Part shown: positions 1 through 9,679 of the stretch, in pieces
Numbering within the stretch: position 1 is the stretch's first letter
How the letters are laid out: each line of letters starts with the position of its first letter
Assembly: GCA_030737875.1 (NCBI GenBank)
Contig: CM060911.1
Location: 95,748,599 to 95,812,598 of the forward strand
Origin: Allium sativum
Taxonomy: Eukaryota > Streptophyta > Magnoliopsida > Asparagales > Amaryllidaceae
Length of the DNA stretch: 64,000 bases
Reading direction: 5' to 3'
Notes under the pieces: model-generated
What the model saw: the letters and a program-made list of their open reading frames with translations, nothing else
Told to the model about the DNA's origin: nothing
The model's database searches: none
Program-made: the position numbers and the translations under genes

Positions 1-19
1 AGGAAGTTCAAGTCGTTCA
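1..19 (+). mobile_element. G2: last bases of the 5' LTR
   Basis: The window opens on the tail of a long LTR ending in GTCGTTCA, two bases before a primer binding site. The end of the same family's LTR at 7438 (GGTCGCTTCA) and at 62906 (GGTCTTGTCA) is similar. The rest of this LTR lies upstream of the window. Confidence 0.75.
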
Positions 20-21
20 TT

Positions 22-33
22 TGGTATCAGAGC
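22..33 (+). other. G2 primer binding site (initiator Met tRNA)
   Basis: TGGTATCAGAGC is the usual plant PBS complementary to the 3' end of initiator methionine tRNA. It lies two bases after the LTR end. Confidence 0.85.
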
Positions 34-91
34 TTTGGTTTACAGAGCTCGAGAATAAGGCACATTAGAACCATACGAAAGAATTCATCAG

Positions 92-160
92 ATATTGGAT
101 TAGTAATATCCAATTAGAATGACTCGTTAGAGATAGGATCAGTAGTATCCTAGAACGAGT
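92..160 (+). other. G2 stem-rich leader downstream of the PBS
   Basis: There are three perfect stems: ATTGGAT (94-100) with ATCCAAT (108-114); ACTCGTT (122-128) with AACGAGT (154-160); and, nested inside the second, TAGGAT (134-139) with ATCCTA (147-152). The same arms occur in G3 (63010-63048). In G1 they occur as the complement (51998-52036) with one inner mismatch. The position just after the PBS suggests a packaging or dimerisation signal, but that is inference. Confidence 0.6.
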
Positions 161-689
161 GTGAAGAGTATATTTTTCAAATGAAAACAATTTTGTTTTG
201 AAAATTTAAATCGTTTTATACGTATTTGAATATTTTATTTGTATTGATTTGGACAATCTAGTATATAAAGGTTTTGCATATACGCGTCATGAACGTATAT
301 TCTAAGTTTTAATATACTGGATAGATATAGAATCGCACTCTAGTAGACCGGGGATGATTCCACTGATGACGTACGGCATCAGTGGTTTATTTTCTTGTTT
401 CAAAGGTATGATATCTATATATTTCCATCAGACTGGTGTGAGAACAAAAAACTTATATAGCTAGATTTATTGTTGTGATTTGGCATTAAAAACATGATTT
501 TTTTGTGTATATATCAAAATTATGAATTTGAAACGTTAAATTCACTAATTGATTGATGTTTGTGTTGCTTGTTTATTTGTTTGACAATTTTGAACCATTT
601 AGCCTAATAGTATCAAATATTGAATTGTATTGGAAATTTGTCGCATTTGCTTGCAGAAACATATACTTACATTGAATAGGTTATAGCAA

Positions 690-955
690 GGAGGCTAGAG
701 CAGAGAATAAAATTTGTTTGCCCGACAAATAGGTACATATTTACTATAATTTACTGTTTTGTTTGGGTGATGATGATTTTATGAGCCTATTGGCTAGCCG
801 CTTGGCTTTTTCTTTTGGAGATCAGAAGGCCTGTATGGCAATTTCGGGATTTTCCCGTGGCTCCCGGTGTAGGGGAGGTTATGGCGAAATTTTTCGAAAA
901 TTCCGGGTGTTAGCCAAATTTTTGAAGAATTTGAACATTCTCAGAAACTGAAAAG
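690..955 (+). other. Conserved non-coding internal module (G2 copy)
   Basis: It begins with CCCGACAAATAGGTA, continues with GCCGCTTGGCTTTTTC and ends around GGCGAAATTTTTCGAAAA. Recognisable copies lie in G3 (about 63590-63830), G1 (51231-51410, minus), the interior of element Y (about 16010-16195, minus) and inside the LTR of element P (about 10785-10985). Function unknown; its conservation in otherwise non-coding interiors suggests a cis-acting RNA signal. Confidence 0.65.
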
Positions 956-1019
956 TTGGAGAATGGAAGCCAGATCGAACGTAGAGTTGATTAATCAAAC
1001 CACTTTCGACTTTGTTCCT

Positions 1020-1052
1020 TTTCGAGGACGAAAAGTTTTATGTGGAGGAGAT
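1020..1052 (+). other. G2 polypurine tract and adjoining stem
   Basis: A TTTTCGAGGACGAAAA stem-type motif is followed by a purine-rich tract (TGTGGAGGAGAT) abutting the LTR start TGTAATAACCC. The ATTTCG-N4-CGAAAT motif followed by AAGTGGGG is characteristic of plant Ty3 chromoviruses just upstream of the 3' LTR. It recurs at 8025-8040, 15907-15922, 35696-35713, 41997-42014 and 63911-63926. Confidence 0.75.
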
Positions 1053-1925
1053 TGTAATAACCCAGAAATCTGGGCCAGTTTAAATTTTTTATTTTGGCGA
1101 TTTTAGCGAATTTTGATTATTTAAAATGAATTATTTTAAATAATATCGACGAGAAATTTATTTTGAATGGAATTCGAACGAATATATTTATATACGTCGT
1201 CTTTAGAATATAAATAATTATATATAATTATAAATAGAATTGAAAATGGCGCGGTAGTTCGATAATTCGATTTCAAACTTCAATTGAATGTACTGGGTGC
1301 AAAACAATCCAGATTTTAGTGAAACCAAAAACATTAGGATCTATCTGAGAATATCTTTCCAACGAATCCGACAAATCAAAATTTCATAGCGGGAATCAAA
1401 AGATATGTCCAGTTGAAAATTCTGAATAGTCGCTATGGAATTCAGGCCCTTAAAAATAGACATTTTGCAAATGACCTCGGATTTCAACGAAACCACTTTT
1501 GTTGGATCCATAATGTCAAATTATTGCTAGATTCCAATTTTCATGATTTTTCGAATCAATATGTGAGCGTGGCAAAAGAAAACGTGTTTGACCAGTTTTA
1601 GTTGATTTTAGTCGACTAGAAAATGGCCATTTTTCCAACGGTCTTGGAATTCGACGAAACTAGTTTTGTTAGGACCGTATCGTCAATACGAAGCTGGAAA
1701 ATAATTTTATGGAATTTATAGAGTTCGTATATGACCCCGGTAAATTGAAATGCGTGTTCAAATTCAATATATAGAGTTATATGTTGATTTTAACAGAAAC
1801 TGATCGAAACGGTCGAATCAGCTTACGATACATATCCCATTGTGTTCGGAATGGGGGTAATTAGCTATGGACTACAGGCGGTGGGCCTCGTTTAGAGGTC
1901 GTATGTAAAAATCAACTTTTTGTAA

Positions 1926-2190
1926 TTAAAAAAAAAAGGCGAAGTCGCAGCCCCCCCTCGATGGCGGTCGATACCGCACCGCGCCCCCCGTTCTGACCTC
2001 CCCACGCCTGCTCCTCCTCCCTCTCCATCTTCCCCCTTTCCACTTCGATAACCGCGACGCCCCCCTGCCTGCCACTCCCTCCGCCGCCCTCCTTGAATCG
2101 CGCGCCACCCCCCCTCTCTCCTTTCCCCGACCACCCTCCGCGCAGCTCCACTGACCGACGCCCTCCGATGAACCACAAACCCCCTCTTCC
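1926..2190 (+). other. G2 GC-rich cassette within the LTR
   Basis: A C-rich tract sits in very AT-rich surroundings and ends at a donor-like GTGAGTTTTATTTA (about 2201). Other G copies have a GC-rich tract at the same place but with different sequence. Proline/arginine-rich open frames here lie in several frames on both strands, so I do not call a gene. Confidence 0.55.
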
Positions 2191-2398
2191 GATCAGAAAT
2201 GTGAGTTTTATTTATTAACATTTATTTTCAGTTTTATTTTATAATAGTTTCTTTAAAAATATGAAATTTTATATTGTAGGAGGATAAAAATATAATTTTT
2301 ATCGTATGTAAAGGTAGAAACATAATTTTCATATGATATAGATGATAAAAATGTGATATTTATATGGTAGGATATAAAAAGATGATATTTTTATGTAG

Positions 2399-2570
2399 TA
2401 AAAGATTAGATTTTTAAAACAGAAAAGATTAGATTTTTAAAATAGAAAAGATTAGATTTTTAAAATAGAAAAGATTAGATTTTTAAAATAGAAAAGATTA
2501 GATTTTTAAAACAGAAAAGATTAGATTTTTAAAATAGAAAAGATTAGATTTTTGAAATTGAAAAGGCGAA
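2399..2570 (+). repeat. 23-bp tandem repeat
   Basis: About seven head-to-tail units resemble GAAAAGATTAGATTTTTAAA, with a few substitutions. The same array occurs in G3 at about 58228-58385. Confidence 0.85.
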
Positions 2571-2595
2571 ATCTTTATATGAAGAATAGCATGGT

Positions 2596-2970
2596 AAAAA
2601 TAGAATTTTTATCTATATAACATCGTTGTAAAAATAGAATTTTTATCTATATAGTAGCGATGTGAAAATAGAATTTTTATCTATATAGTAGCGGTGTAAA
2701 AATGGGATTTTTATAAATTGAATAGCGAAGTAAAAATTCGATTTTTATATATTGAATAGTGAAGTAAAAATTCGATTTTTATATATTGAATACCGAAGTA
2801 AAAATGGGATTTTTATATATTGAATAGCGAAGTAAAAATTCGATTTTTATATATTGAATAGCGAAGTAAAAATTCGATTTTTATATATTGAATAGCGAAG
2901 TAAAAATTCGATTTTTATATATTGAATAGCAATATAAAAATGTGATTTTTATATATGTAGTGGCTACGGG
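2596..2970 (+). repeat. 34-bp tandem array of AAAAAT-N3-ATTTTT hairpins
   Basis: About eleven units of 34 bp each carry a 6-bp AT stem (AAAAAT/ATTTTT) with a three-base loop that varies (TCG, GGG, AGA, GTG). The spacer also varies (ATTGAATAGCGAAG, CTATATAGTAGCGGTG) while the stem stays intact. Related arrays occupy the same place in G3, G1 and the solo LTR. Confidence 0.85.
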
Positions 2971-3044
2971 CAACGAAAGTGACGAAAGGCGAGAACGACG
3001 AAGATTTCTACATAGGAAAAGTCGTGGTATAGGATTAGCAATCA

Positions 3045-3059
3045 GTGAGAATTTCTCAC
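3045..3059 (+). other. GTGAGA/TCTCAC hairpin (G2)
   Basis: GTGAGA (3045-3050) pairs with TCTCAC (3054-3059). A pyrimidine-rich TTTCTTTTTCTAG follows at 3068-3080. Equivalent hairpins occur in G3 (58783-58797), G1 (54502-54516), P (9658-9679) and Z (24619-24633). Donor-like and acceptor-like sequences are combined here; splicing is only a possibility. Confidence 0.55.
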
Positions 3060-3654
3060 CTTTCAATTTCTTTTTCTAGTTATATATATTTATACTAGGA
3101 TGCAGACGGTGCTTAGTAGCACCAGACACCCGTCATCCACAGACCATGGATGGCTTGTTTGTTTAATTGTTGTGTTGAGAAATTTGTTTGTGTTGTTGAT
3201 GTGAAATAGATAATAAAATATATTCATAGGTTGAATAAAATAATTTGGTCGTTAAAAATATAATTTTTAATGTGAATGTGAATAAATAAATATTCATTTA
3301 CAAACCGGACGGTTAGTTTATGTACACCTATTTGAATGACATTGATTGGGACGATAAATTTAACATATCTCCCAACTGCACAAATAAAAATCAATGTTTG
3401 TTGATTTGAAACCCCACACGGGTATTGGGATAAAATACGGCATACACTAATCCCAATAATTAGTTGTATGTCGATCGATTGATTGACATGCTGTTATAAG
3501 CGTTAGATATCTATATTTGATGCTTATACAGTGTAGTGCACTTTGGATGATGGTTGATTATTTATCGTTGCTATTTTATACATGTGTGTATGGAATCCAT
3601 ATAATTAACGTTATATGGTAATTGATTGGGCCTCATTCCAATTTAGAAAATAAA

Positions 3655-3990
3655 GAATTTTATAAAATAAAGGTTCATGTGTTGACCGTACTCATCCGTT
3701 GAGATTAGTCATGTGTTGAACGAAATATTTTAACAATAAAATTTACATCTTTATCTTTATAAAATAAAGGTTCATGTGTTGACAGTACTCATCCGTTGAG
3801 ATTAGTCATGTATTGAACGAAATATTTTAATAATAAAATTTACATCTTTATCATATATAAAATTAGAAACTAATTGGAAAATAGATAAGATGAGTGGCCT
3901 CCTGGATATTGATCTGATGTTGGTTTCGGCCTTCGGGGTTAATATTTAGGGAATCATTCTCTTACTAATTTACGGTTGGAGTCTGATTTT
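3655..3990 (+). repeat. Duplicated segments inside the G2 LTR
   Basis: A roughly 110-bp segment around AAGGTTCATGTGTTGAC occurs twice in tandem (about 3664 and 3770), with a shorter echo near 4050. It is followed by a block around TGATGTTGGTTTCGGCCTTC (3900-3985) that reappears at 5690-5765. G3 has one copy of the latter, at about 61165-61235. Confidence 0.7.
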
Positions 3991-4227
3991 AAATCAAACG
4001 ATAGATACCATAATTTTTATAAAATATATTAAATAACAAAAATAGTCACACATGGACAGTACTCATTCGTTGAGATTAGTCGTATGTTGACAAAAATATA
4101 GAGTCATGTATTGAAAGAAATATAGATCCATTTGTTGAATAGAATAACGATGTTATTGAAAAATATAAAGCCGTGTTGGTTAGAGATACGCTATTTTAAC
4201 GCGAACGATATTTATATCGATTAAATT

Positions 4228-4545
4228 CAAATTGAATTGAATAGAAAACGAATTCGAATTGAATTGAAAAGAAAAAGAATTCGAATTGAATTGAATAGAA
4301 AACGAATTCGAATTGAATTGAATAGAAAACAAATTCGAGTTGAATTGAATAGAAAACGAATTCGAATTGAATTGAAAAGAAAACGAATTCGAATTGAATT
4401 GAAAAGAAAACAAATTCGAATTGAATTGAAAAGAAAACGAATTCGAATAGAATTGAATAGAAAACGAATTTGAATTGAATTGAATAGAAAACGAATTTGA
4501 ATTGAATTGAATAGAAAACGAATTTGAATTGAATTGAAAATGAAT
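4228..4545 (+). repeat. 27-bp tandem repeat GAATTCGAATTGAATTGAAT
   Basis: About eleven units of 27 bp run head to tail. As 27 is divisible by three and the unit lacks stops in some frames, it gives artefactual open frames on both strands encoding repeated RKRIRIEL- and FNSNSFSI-type peptides. The solo LTR (about 30985-31230) and G3 (about 59650-59960) carry related but rearranged arrays. Confidence 0.85.
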
Positions 4546-7066
4546 TTATAAAGGAAAATTCAATTTTTATTTGAATTTGAATTGGAAGTTGAATATGTTT
4601 TTGAAACGAATTTAAAACTATTTATAAAATTCGTTTTAAATAGAAATAGACTAAATATATATTATATATATAATATAATGGCCTGAATAGAACGCGCTGT
4701 GCCGCGGCAGTTCGTAAATTTCGACCATTGAATTCGAACGGACATTACAGGAGATCCGACCGTCGGATTCTCCTCAAAACGGATCCATTGGGTTCGTATC
4801 GAAAAGAGCTTTCTCAGAGTATTAGAAATTTGAAATCTAACGGTAGGATTTGGAGATACGTCCAAATCGAATTTGGAAAAGGTCGTTGTAAGTGCAGTTC
4901 GATGGCCATTGTTGGAAATCGACTGTACGGGCCATGATAAAATTATTAAAAATAGTAATAATTTGTGTAAAATCATAAGAAATGATTTGGGAAAAATTGG
5001 GATGAAAAACTCCATACTTGAAAAGATAAAAATATATTTTTATCTAAATGAACTAGTTTTGAACTGAAATTAAAACCCATTTATTTTTAAATAAATAAAT
5101 TGGATTTGAAATGGGTTTTAAATAGAATTGATTTGTGGGTTTATCGGGAACGGTGTTTTAAATAACACTTGTTCTTTAATCCGATAATAATTAGAATGTG
5201 ATTTGGGTTTATCGTGAACTGTGTTTCAAATGACATTAGTTCTTTAACCCAGAAACGGGAGTTTTAATGAATCTGCAATTGGATTGAAATGTGAATTAAT
5301 AATTTAAATTATCAAATTTGGCAAATGAGCGAGAATGGAGTATTACCAGTTTTGCTCCAAAGCGATAGTTAAATCTTTAATTAGATTTGAACGTGGGATG
5401 GTAATTAATTTTACCGATAACACCATGGTATTAGATATGGAGTATTACCAGTTTTGCTTCATGGGATGAATAGGTTGGGATTGGGAAATAAAATAAATAA
5501 TTGCTTCGGAGTGGTTCGCTAATCTCGACTAGTTTGGAAAACCATAATCTGGTTTGAAATGATATCCAAAGGAAGATTAAAGGATAAATTTTAAAGAATT
5601 TATCTTGGATAAAATTAATGGGAACCTTTCCCTAAGAATATGAAATTTAAAAACTAGCTGTGGGTTAGCTAAGAAGAATGGTTTCCTGGGTATTGATCTG
5701 ATGTTGGTTTCGGCCTTCGGGGTTAATATTTGGGAAATTTTTCTCTTATTGATTTACGGTTAGTGACTAATGAATTGGAATGAGGCGTATGTTGTGTTTG
5801 TGTAACATTTGTTTTTAATATACGCGGGTTGTTCGGAAAGGCCGGGTTTATACCCATTCTGAATAACTGATTCGACGATATGTCGAAGATGAATACGGTG
5901 GTCGAAGACCGGAAGTCTTCACATCGTTTGGGTGATTACTGATGATCTTGATTGGGCTGTACACCCAAGATGAGGGAATCAGTTGGTTGTTGTCCAGATG
6001 TACTTGGAGATGGATGGATATGCGAGGAAAGTGCCTCCGGTTTCGTTCAGACCCAGAACGAACTTTTAAATGGATTGTGTGTCCGACATTGGATTTTATT
6101 ATGTGTTGATTGATTTCTGTTAAATATACATCTATTTGGTGGCGGAGAATTTATTCTCTTGCGTAACGCCCTTCCCTGAGACGTACGAGCTCAGAGGTTG
6201 TATATCGATGGACATCAGTCGCATGGCATGAATTGCCTGTATGGCATGCTGAGTTGCATGGATCAAGGCTTCTGTTGAAAAGCAAAGTCTTGTGGTTGTT
6301 GATCAAAGCACGACCTACGTGGCAGCTTTGTGTATAGCATGGATTCGCAAGCCTCACACCTCGGTATGAGTTAAAAACGGGATAAGGACTGCCGGGAGAG
6401 CACGACGTTTCTTTCTAGCTTTGGTGGTGTCAGTGACTTACCAGCCCTGACATTTATATACTTTTCACCTATGTGGTTGTTGGATGAGGCGCCTCGATTT
6501 TAGGTCTGTAAGGACCGGGAAACGTGTGTTCAGGCATAATTAATCCTCAAACGTAAGAGAGGACCGGCCCTGAAGCATCCAGGGGTTACCCAGAGTGTGT
6601 AGTCCCGAGGCATTTGCTAGAGTGTCTCGAAGCGGAGAGGAGCTTGCCCCTTGCCTCGACTCATAACGGAAATCCAATTTCCAATACGTGTATTGCGGTT
6701 TTAATTGTAGAACTAGTATGGCGACATGATATATGGTACCCATGCCGTCTATGATTGATATTTATGATTGAAATTGTTTTGACACTATACACTTATAATA
6801 GTATCAAATGATTTGTTTTAAATGTACCAAGCATGTTTGGCTATTATAAGGGAAAACCCTATCCTCCGGCTTGCGTTGCATTGTGTGATGGGACCTGGGT
6901 CTTATAATAGCTTCATTTTTCGAAAAAGCATTGCGTTGTCTTTTCTATGCACTGGTATTCTTGGGAGGAAACCCGTTCCGTGTTATACGGCGTGGTCCCT
7001 TGAATTACTCTCTTTTAAAGTAAAGTTTAAATAACCGTTTCAGTTCTCACACCAGTCACATGACTG

Positions 7067-7101
7067 ACCTGGAGTTTATTGTTTTAACCTAAACTCTGGG
7101 T
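7067..7101 (+). other. Conserved 35-nt hairpin in the G2 LTR
   Basis: ACCTGGAGTTTA (7067-7078) pairs with TAAACTCTGGGT (7090-7101) at 10 of 12 positions, allowing none of the wobble pairs. It lies about 340 bp before the LTR end and precedes the TTCCGCTGC block. The same structure is seen in G1, G3, the solo LTR and, more loosely, P and Y. Chromovirus T has a perfect 9-bp version. Confidence 0.7.
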
Positions 7102-7438
7102 GCCCCTATTTTCCGCACGGGCAACTAGTAGTTTTGATTTTGCAGATTTATATGCACAGGATCCTGGTTTACAGCTGGAATGATATTCGGAAAGCTCCGT
7201 ATCCGTATATCACCTTCAGTTGTGCTTTGTATTATTTTCCGCTGCTATGTAATTTATTGTAATCTCTGATATTTATCGAATGTAATTTATTCATTTATAC
7301 TCTGTATATTCTTGTATCTGATGGAATTGTTGTAATAACAATGAAATGTTCTTCCGTTTGCGTTCTGATTTGTCTTGTCCTCACAGTAATTCGTTCTTTC
7401 TCATCTCTTCGTAGACCGGGGAAGTTCGGGTCGCTTCA

Positions 7439-8059
7439 ATTAACCAGATGGAGTTAATTGAACATAGTTAATCGAATTCGGATTTAATTGAATGTTAGTT
7501 ATTCAATTAAAGTTGATCAAATATAGTTATTAAGAAAGAGTTAGTCAAACATAGTTACTCATGATAAGTGCCATTTCGTACGACTGCTAGCGTAATTCGC
7601 AGTGCTGCAGATAGCCTAGGGCGGTCGGATGTTTCCTGAAGGAATCAGGCGTAACCATTGTGATCGCTGCGATCTAGAGTCAATCGAATGGAGTTAAATC
7701 AAATATTAGTTATTCGAATAGAATTAAAGGAGTTATCGAATATAGCTTATTCAGATGGAGTTAAGTGAAACGAGTTAAATCCAATAGAGTAAATTGATAA
7801 GAGTAAATTGAATAGAGTAAATAGAATATAATTTACTCGAAGAAAGGTTTTCGAATCTAGTTATTCGAAAGGGAGATTATCAAATATAGTTATTCGAAGG
7901 GAGGAGTTATTGAATAGGGATTTATTCGAAAGAGAATTACGTAAGGAAGTTTGAAATGTTGAGTATCAACATAAATAAGTTTTGAAAAGATAAATCGGTT
8001 TGTAGCACTTTTCCTACCTTAGCAATTTCGAGGACGAAATTATTTTAAGTGGGGAAGAT
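7439..8059 (+). mobile_element. P: 3' end of the internal region
   Basis: This stretch is AT-rich and full of degenerate AGTTATTCGAA-like and AGAGTAAATTGAATAG-like repetitions; I see no coding motif. Its end holds ATTTCGAGGACGAAAT (8025-8040) and the polypurine AAGTGGGGAAGAT directly before an LTR start at 8060. Such a spacer-plus-PPT end is typical of plant Ty3 elements. The 5' part of P is separated from it by the G2 insertion and lies off-window. Confidence 0.7.
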
Positions 8060-8559
8060 TGTAATGACCCGGATATTTATGGGTTAATTTTAAAATATTT
8101 AATATGGATTTAAATATTGAGTTAAGTAAATAAATCAATTTTTATAGGGAGTTATCGATTTAAAAATCAATTTCAATTTAATATTGAAAATATTAAATTA
8201 TCAGAATAAGAAAATGGATTTAGTTGAATTCAAATTTGAATTGAAAACAGTTCAAATAATTAATATGAAATTTTAAACGGTAATAATATTTGAATATTAC
8301 CGAGGAGAATAAATAGTTTGAAATTTAAATTATATCAATTTAAAATTTATAACTTATTCAGATGATCGAATTGGACTTCGTGACATATCCCAGCGTGTCA
8401 GGAATGGTGGTTAAACCCTAGAATTGACAGTTGTTGGGTTCAGAAAGGAGTTAGGAGTCAAGGGTTGTTTAAATTTAAGGATACCAAATTTTAACGAATT
8501 TAAAATAAAATAAAATATTTTTAAAGTGGATTCTTTTTATGTGGACTGAAAACAAAGTC

Positions 8560-9260
8560 GCGTTCCTCTGTAAAACAAACCCGTGCTTCTTCTTTTACCA
8601 CAGATTAAAACTAAAGCCGTGTCCCTCTGTATCTCCTCAAACAAAGCAAATACCGTGCATCCCTATTTCTCCACAAATCAAACCAACCCTCCACCTATAT
8701 AATTAAAGTCACCGAACACCCTTTAATCACTTTCACAAATCGAAACCTTTTAAACCAAAACCCAATTGGATCGGAGGCATTGATTTTGAAGGTCGTCGAG
8801 ATTCTGGAGTGTAGAGCGGTAGTTGGGTTGCTCGATTTTCTGATGGTGGTTCATCGTGAGTTCGAAGCCGCGAGGCTACAGATCCAACATCGTGATGTGA
8901 TTTCTAGGGGAGGCGAAATTCTGAGCTGCATTCGTCACTGGTGGTTCAACACTCGAAGGTGGAAGTCGCGATGCTCTGAGGGTATTCGAGTTCGGTGCAT
9001 TCGAATTGGATATGAGTGAGATTTAAGCAGCGTTGATTTAGGGCATCGCGACATGGCAGACCCAGCTGGATGGCTCGACATCGAGCTAGGGTACAGGCAA
9101 GGCAGTGAAGGTCATTTGGTTTGGGGGTGACGTTGGGTGCTTTGCAGAGTTTACTGAGAGGATTTCGACGCAGTGGAAATCGATGTTGATTTCGTGGAGA
9201 TGGTTGCTGAGGTTCGAAGGTTCGATGCAAGTGTTCGCGCTCTAAAGTAATTAAGGTATA
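8560..9260 (+). other. P GC-richer cassette
   Basis: The base composition shifts to balanced GC, with short open frames on both strands (8780-9019 plus, 8946-9230 minus) that match nothing I recognise. It ends near a donor-like AAGGTATACTTATTG. It sits where the G elements carry their cassette but is unrelated in sequence. Confidence 0.45.
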
Positions 9261-9303
9261 CTTATTGTCTTTACTGTTTAATCCATTTAAAATTGTAACG
9301 TGA

Positions 9304-9304
<1 letters not shown>

Positions 9305-9341
<37 letters not shown>

Positions 9342-9348
9342 ATATATA
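9305..9348. repeat. TA microsatellite with GTAT interruptions
   Basis: An alternating TA tract with a short GTATGTATG interruption, inside the P LTR. Confidence 0.9.
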
Positions 9349-9657
9349 GTTAAAACTGAAATTTTACAGTTAAAAGGAAATGAGATAAGGGTAATTCCAG
9401 TTAAATACCTTGATTAGTTTATGTTTAACAATACATAGGTTTGGTTAAGTATATTGGTTAAGTTAGAAGTGATTTAGTAACCATTAGAAGAAGAAAAATA
9501 TAAAGGAAAGTTATTTATTTATTTAAATAATTAATTTAAATAAATAAATGTTTAATTGGTAAATTTGAATAAAATCATCGCAGGTGTGAATTTATTCGAG
9601 GAAATACATATCCGAGATGAAATGGAAATTTATTGGTTGTTCGACAATTTAAATTCT

Positions 9658-9679
9658 GGTGAGTAAATTCTCACTCACC
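9658..9679 (+). other. GGTGAGT/ACTCACC hairpin (P)
   Basis: Perfect 7-bp arms at 9658-9664 and 9673-9679. It is equivalent in position to the GTGAGA hairpins of the G LTRs and the GTGAGT hairpin of Z. Confidence 0.6.

Larger units (their letters stand above)
20..1052 (+). mobile_element. G2: complete internal region of a giant-LTR element
   Basis: About 1.03 kb separates the primer binding site from the 3' LTR. No gag, protease, reverse transcriptase, RNase H or integrase motif is visible in any frame. A small open frame at 763-951 is not conserved: the equivalent stretch of G3 carries a length change and stops. The region holds the PBS, a stem-rich leader, a roughly 200-bp conserved module and a polypurine tract. 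The interior of G3 (62907-63944, 1,038 bp) is co-linear and nearly the same length. This is therefore a non-autonomous retrotransposon interior, to be mobilised in trans. Confidence 0.8.
1053..7438 (+). mobile_element. G2: 3' LTR, 6.39 kb
   Basis: It runs from TGTAATAACCCAG, right after the PPT, to GGTCGCTTCA, so its ends are roughly inverted repeats. It is co-linear with G3 56862-62906 and with the solo LTR 27400-34343. In order it contains: a roughly 870-bp conserved 5' portion; a GC-rich cassette; AT-rich tandem repeats; a GTGAGA hairpin; a second tandem array; a GC-balanced middle; and a 3' portion with a 35-nt hairpin and the TTCCGCTGC block. No long open frame is conserved between copies. 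This LTR is about six times longer than the interior it flanks. After 7438 the sequence is the interior of element P; the matching upstream TSD is off-window. Confidence 0.8.

Noticed and set aside
22..33. Possible tRNA gene because of the tRNA-Met-like sequence TGGTATCAGAGC
   Set aside because: Only the 3' acceptor complement is present, always next to an LTR; there are no D, anticodon or T arms. These are primer binding sites.
763..951. 62-codon frame overlapping the conserved internal module of G2
   Set aside because: In G3 a length change in the T-rich part introduces stops, and the P and Y copies of the module are not open either, so conservation is at the nucleic-acid level.
1892..2221. 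Overlapping minus-strand frames of 60-109 codons in the G2 cassette
   Set aside because: Several frames are open at once owing to GC richness, and no other G copy preserves any of them.
2596..2970. CRISPR-like or centromeric satellite array
   Set aside because: Units lie directly end to end with variable loops rather than unique spacers, number only about eleven and are confined to LTRs; there are no cas genes, and this is plant nuclear DNA.
4180..4473. Overlapping long open frames on both strands with RKRIRIEL-like and FNSNSFSI-like repeats
   Set aside because: They are the direct result of a 27-bp tandem repeat whose unit is a multiple of three and lacks stops; G3 and the solo LTR do not keep the frames.
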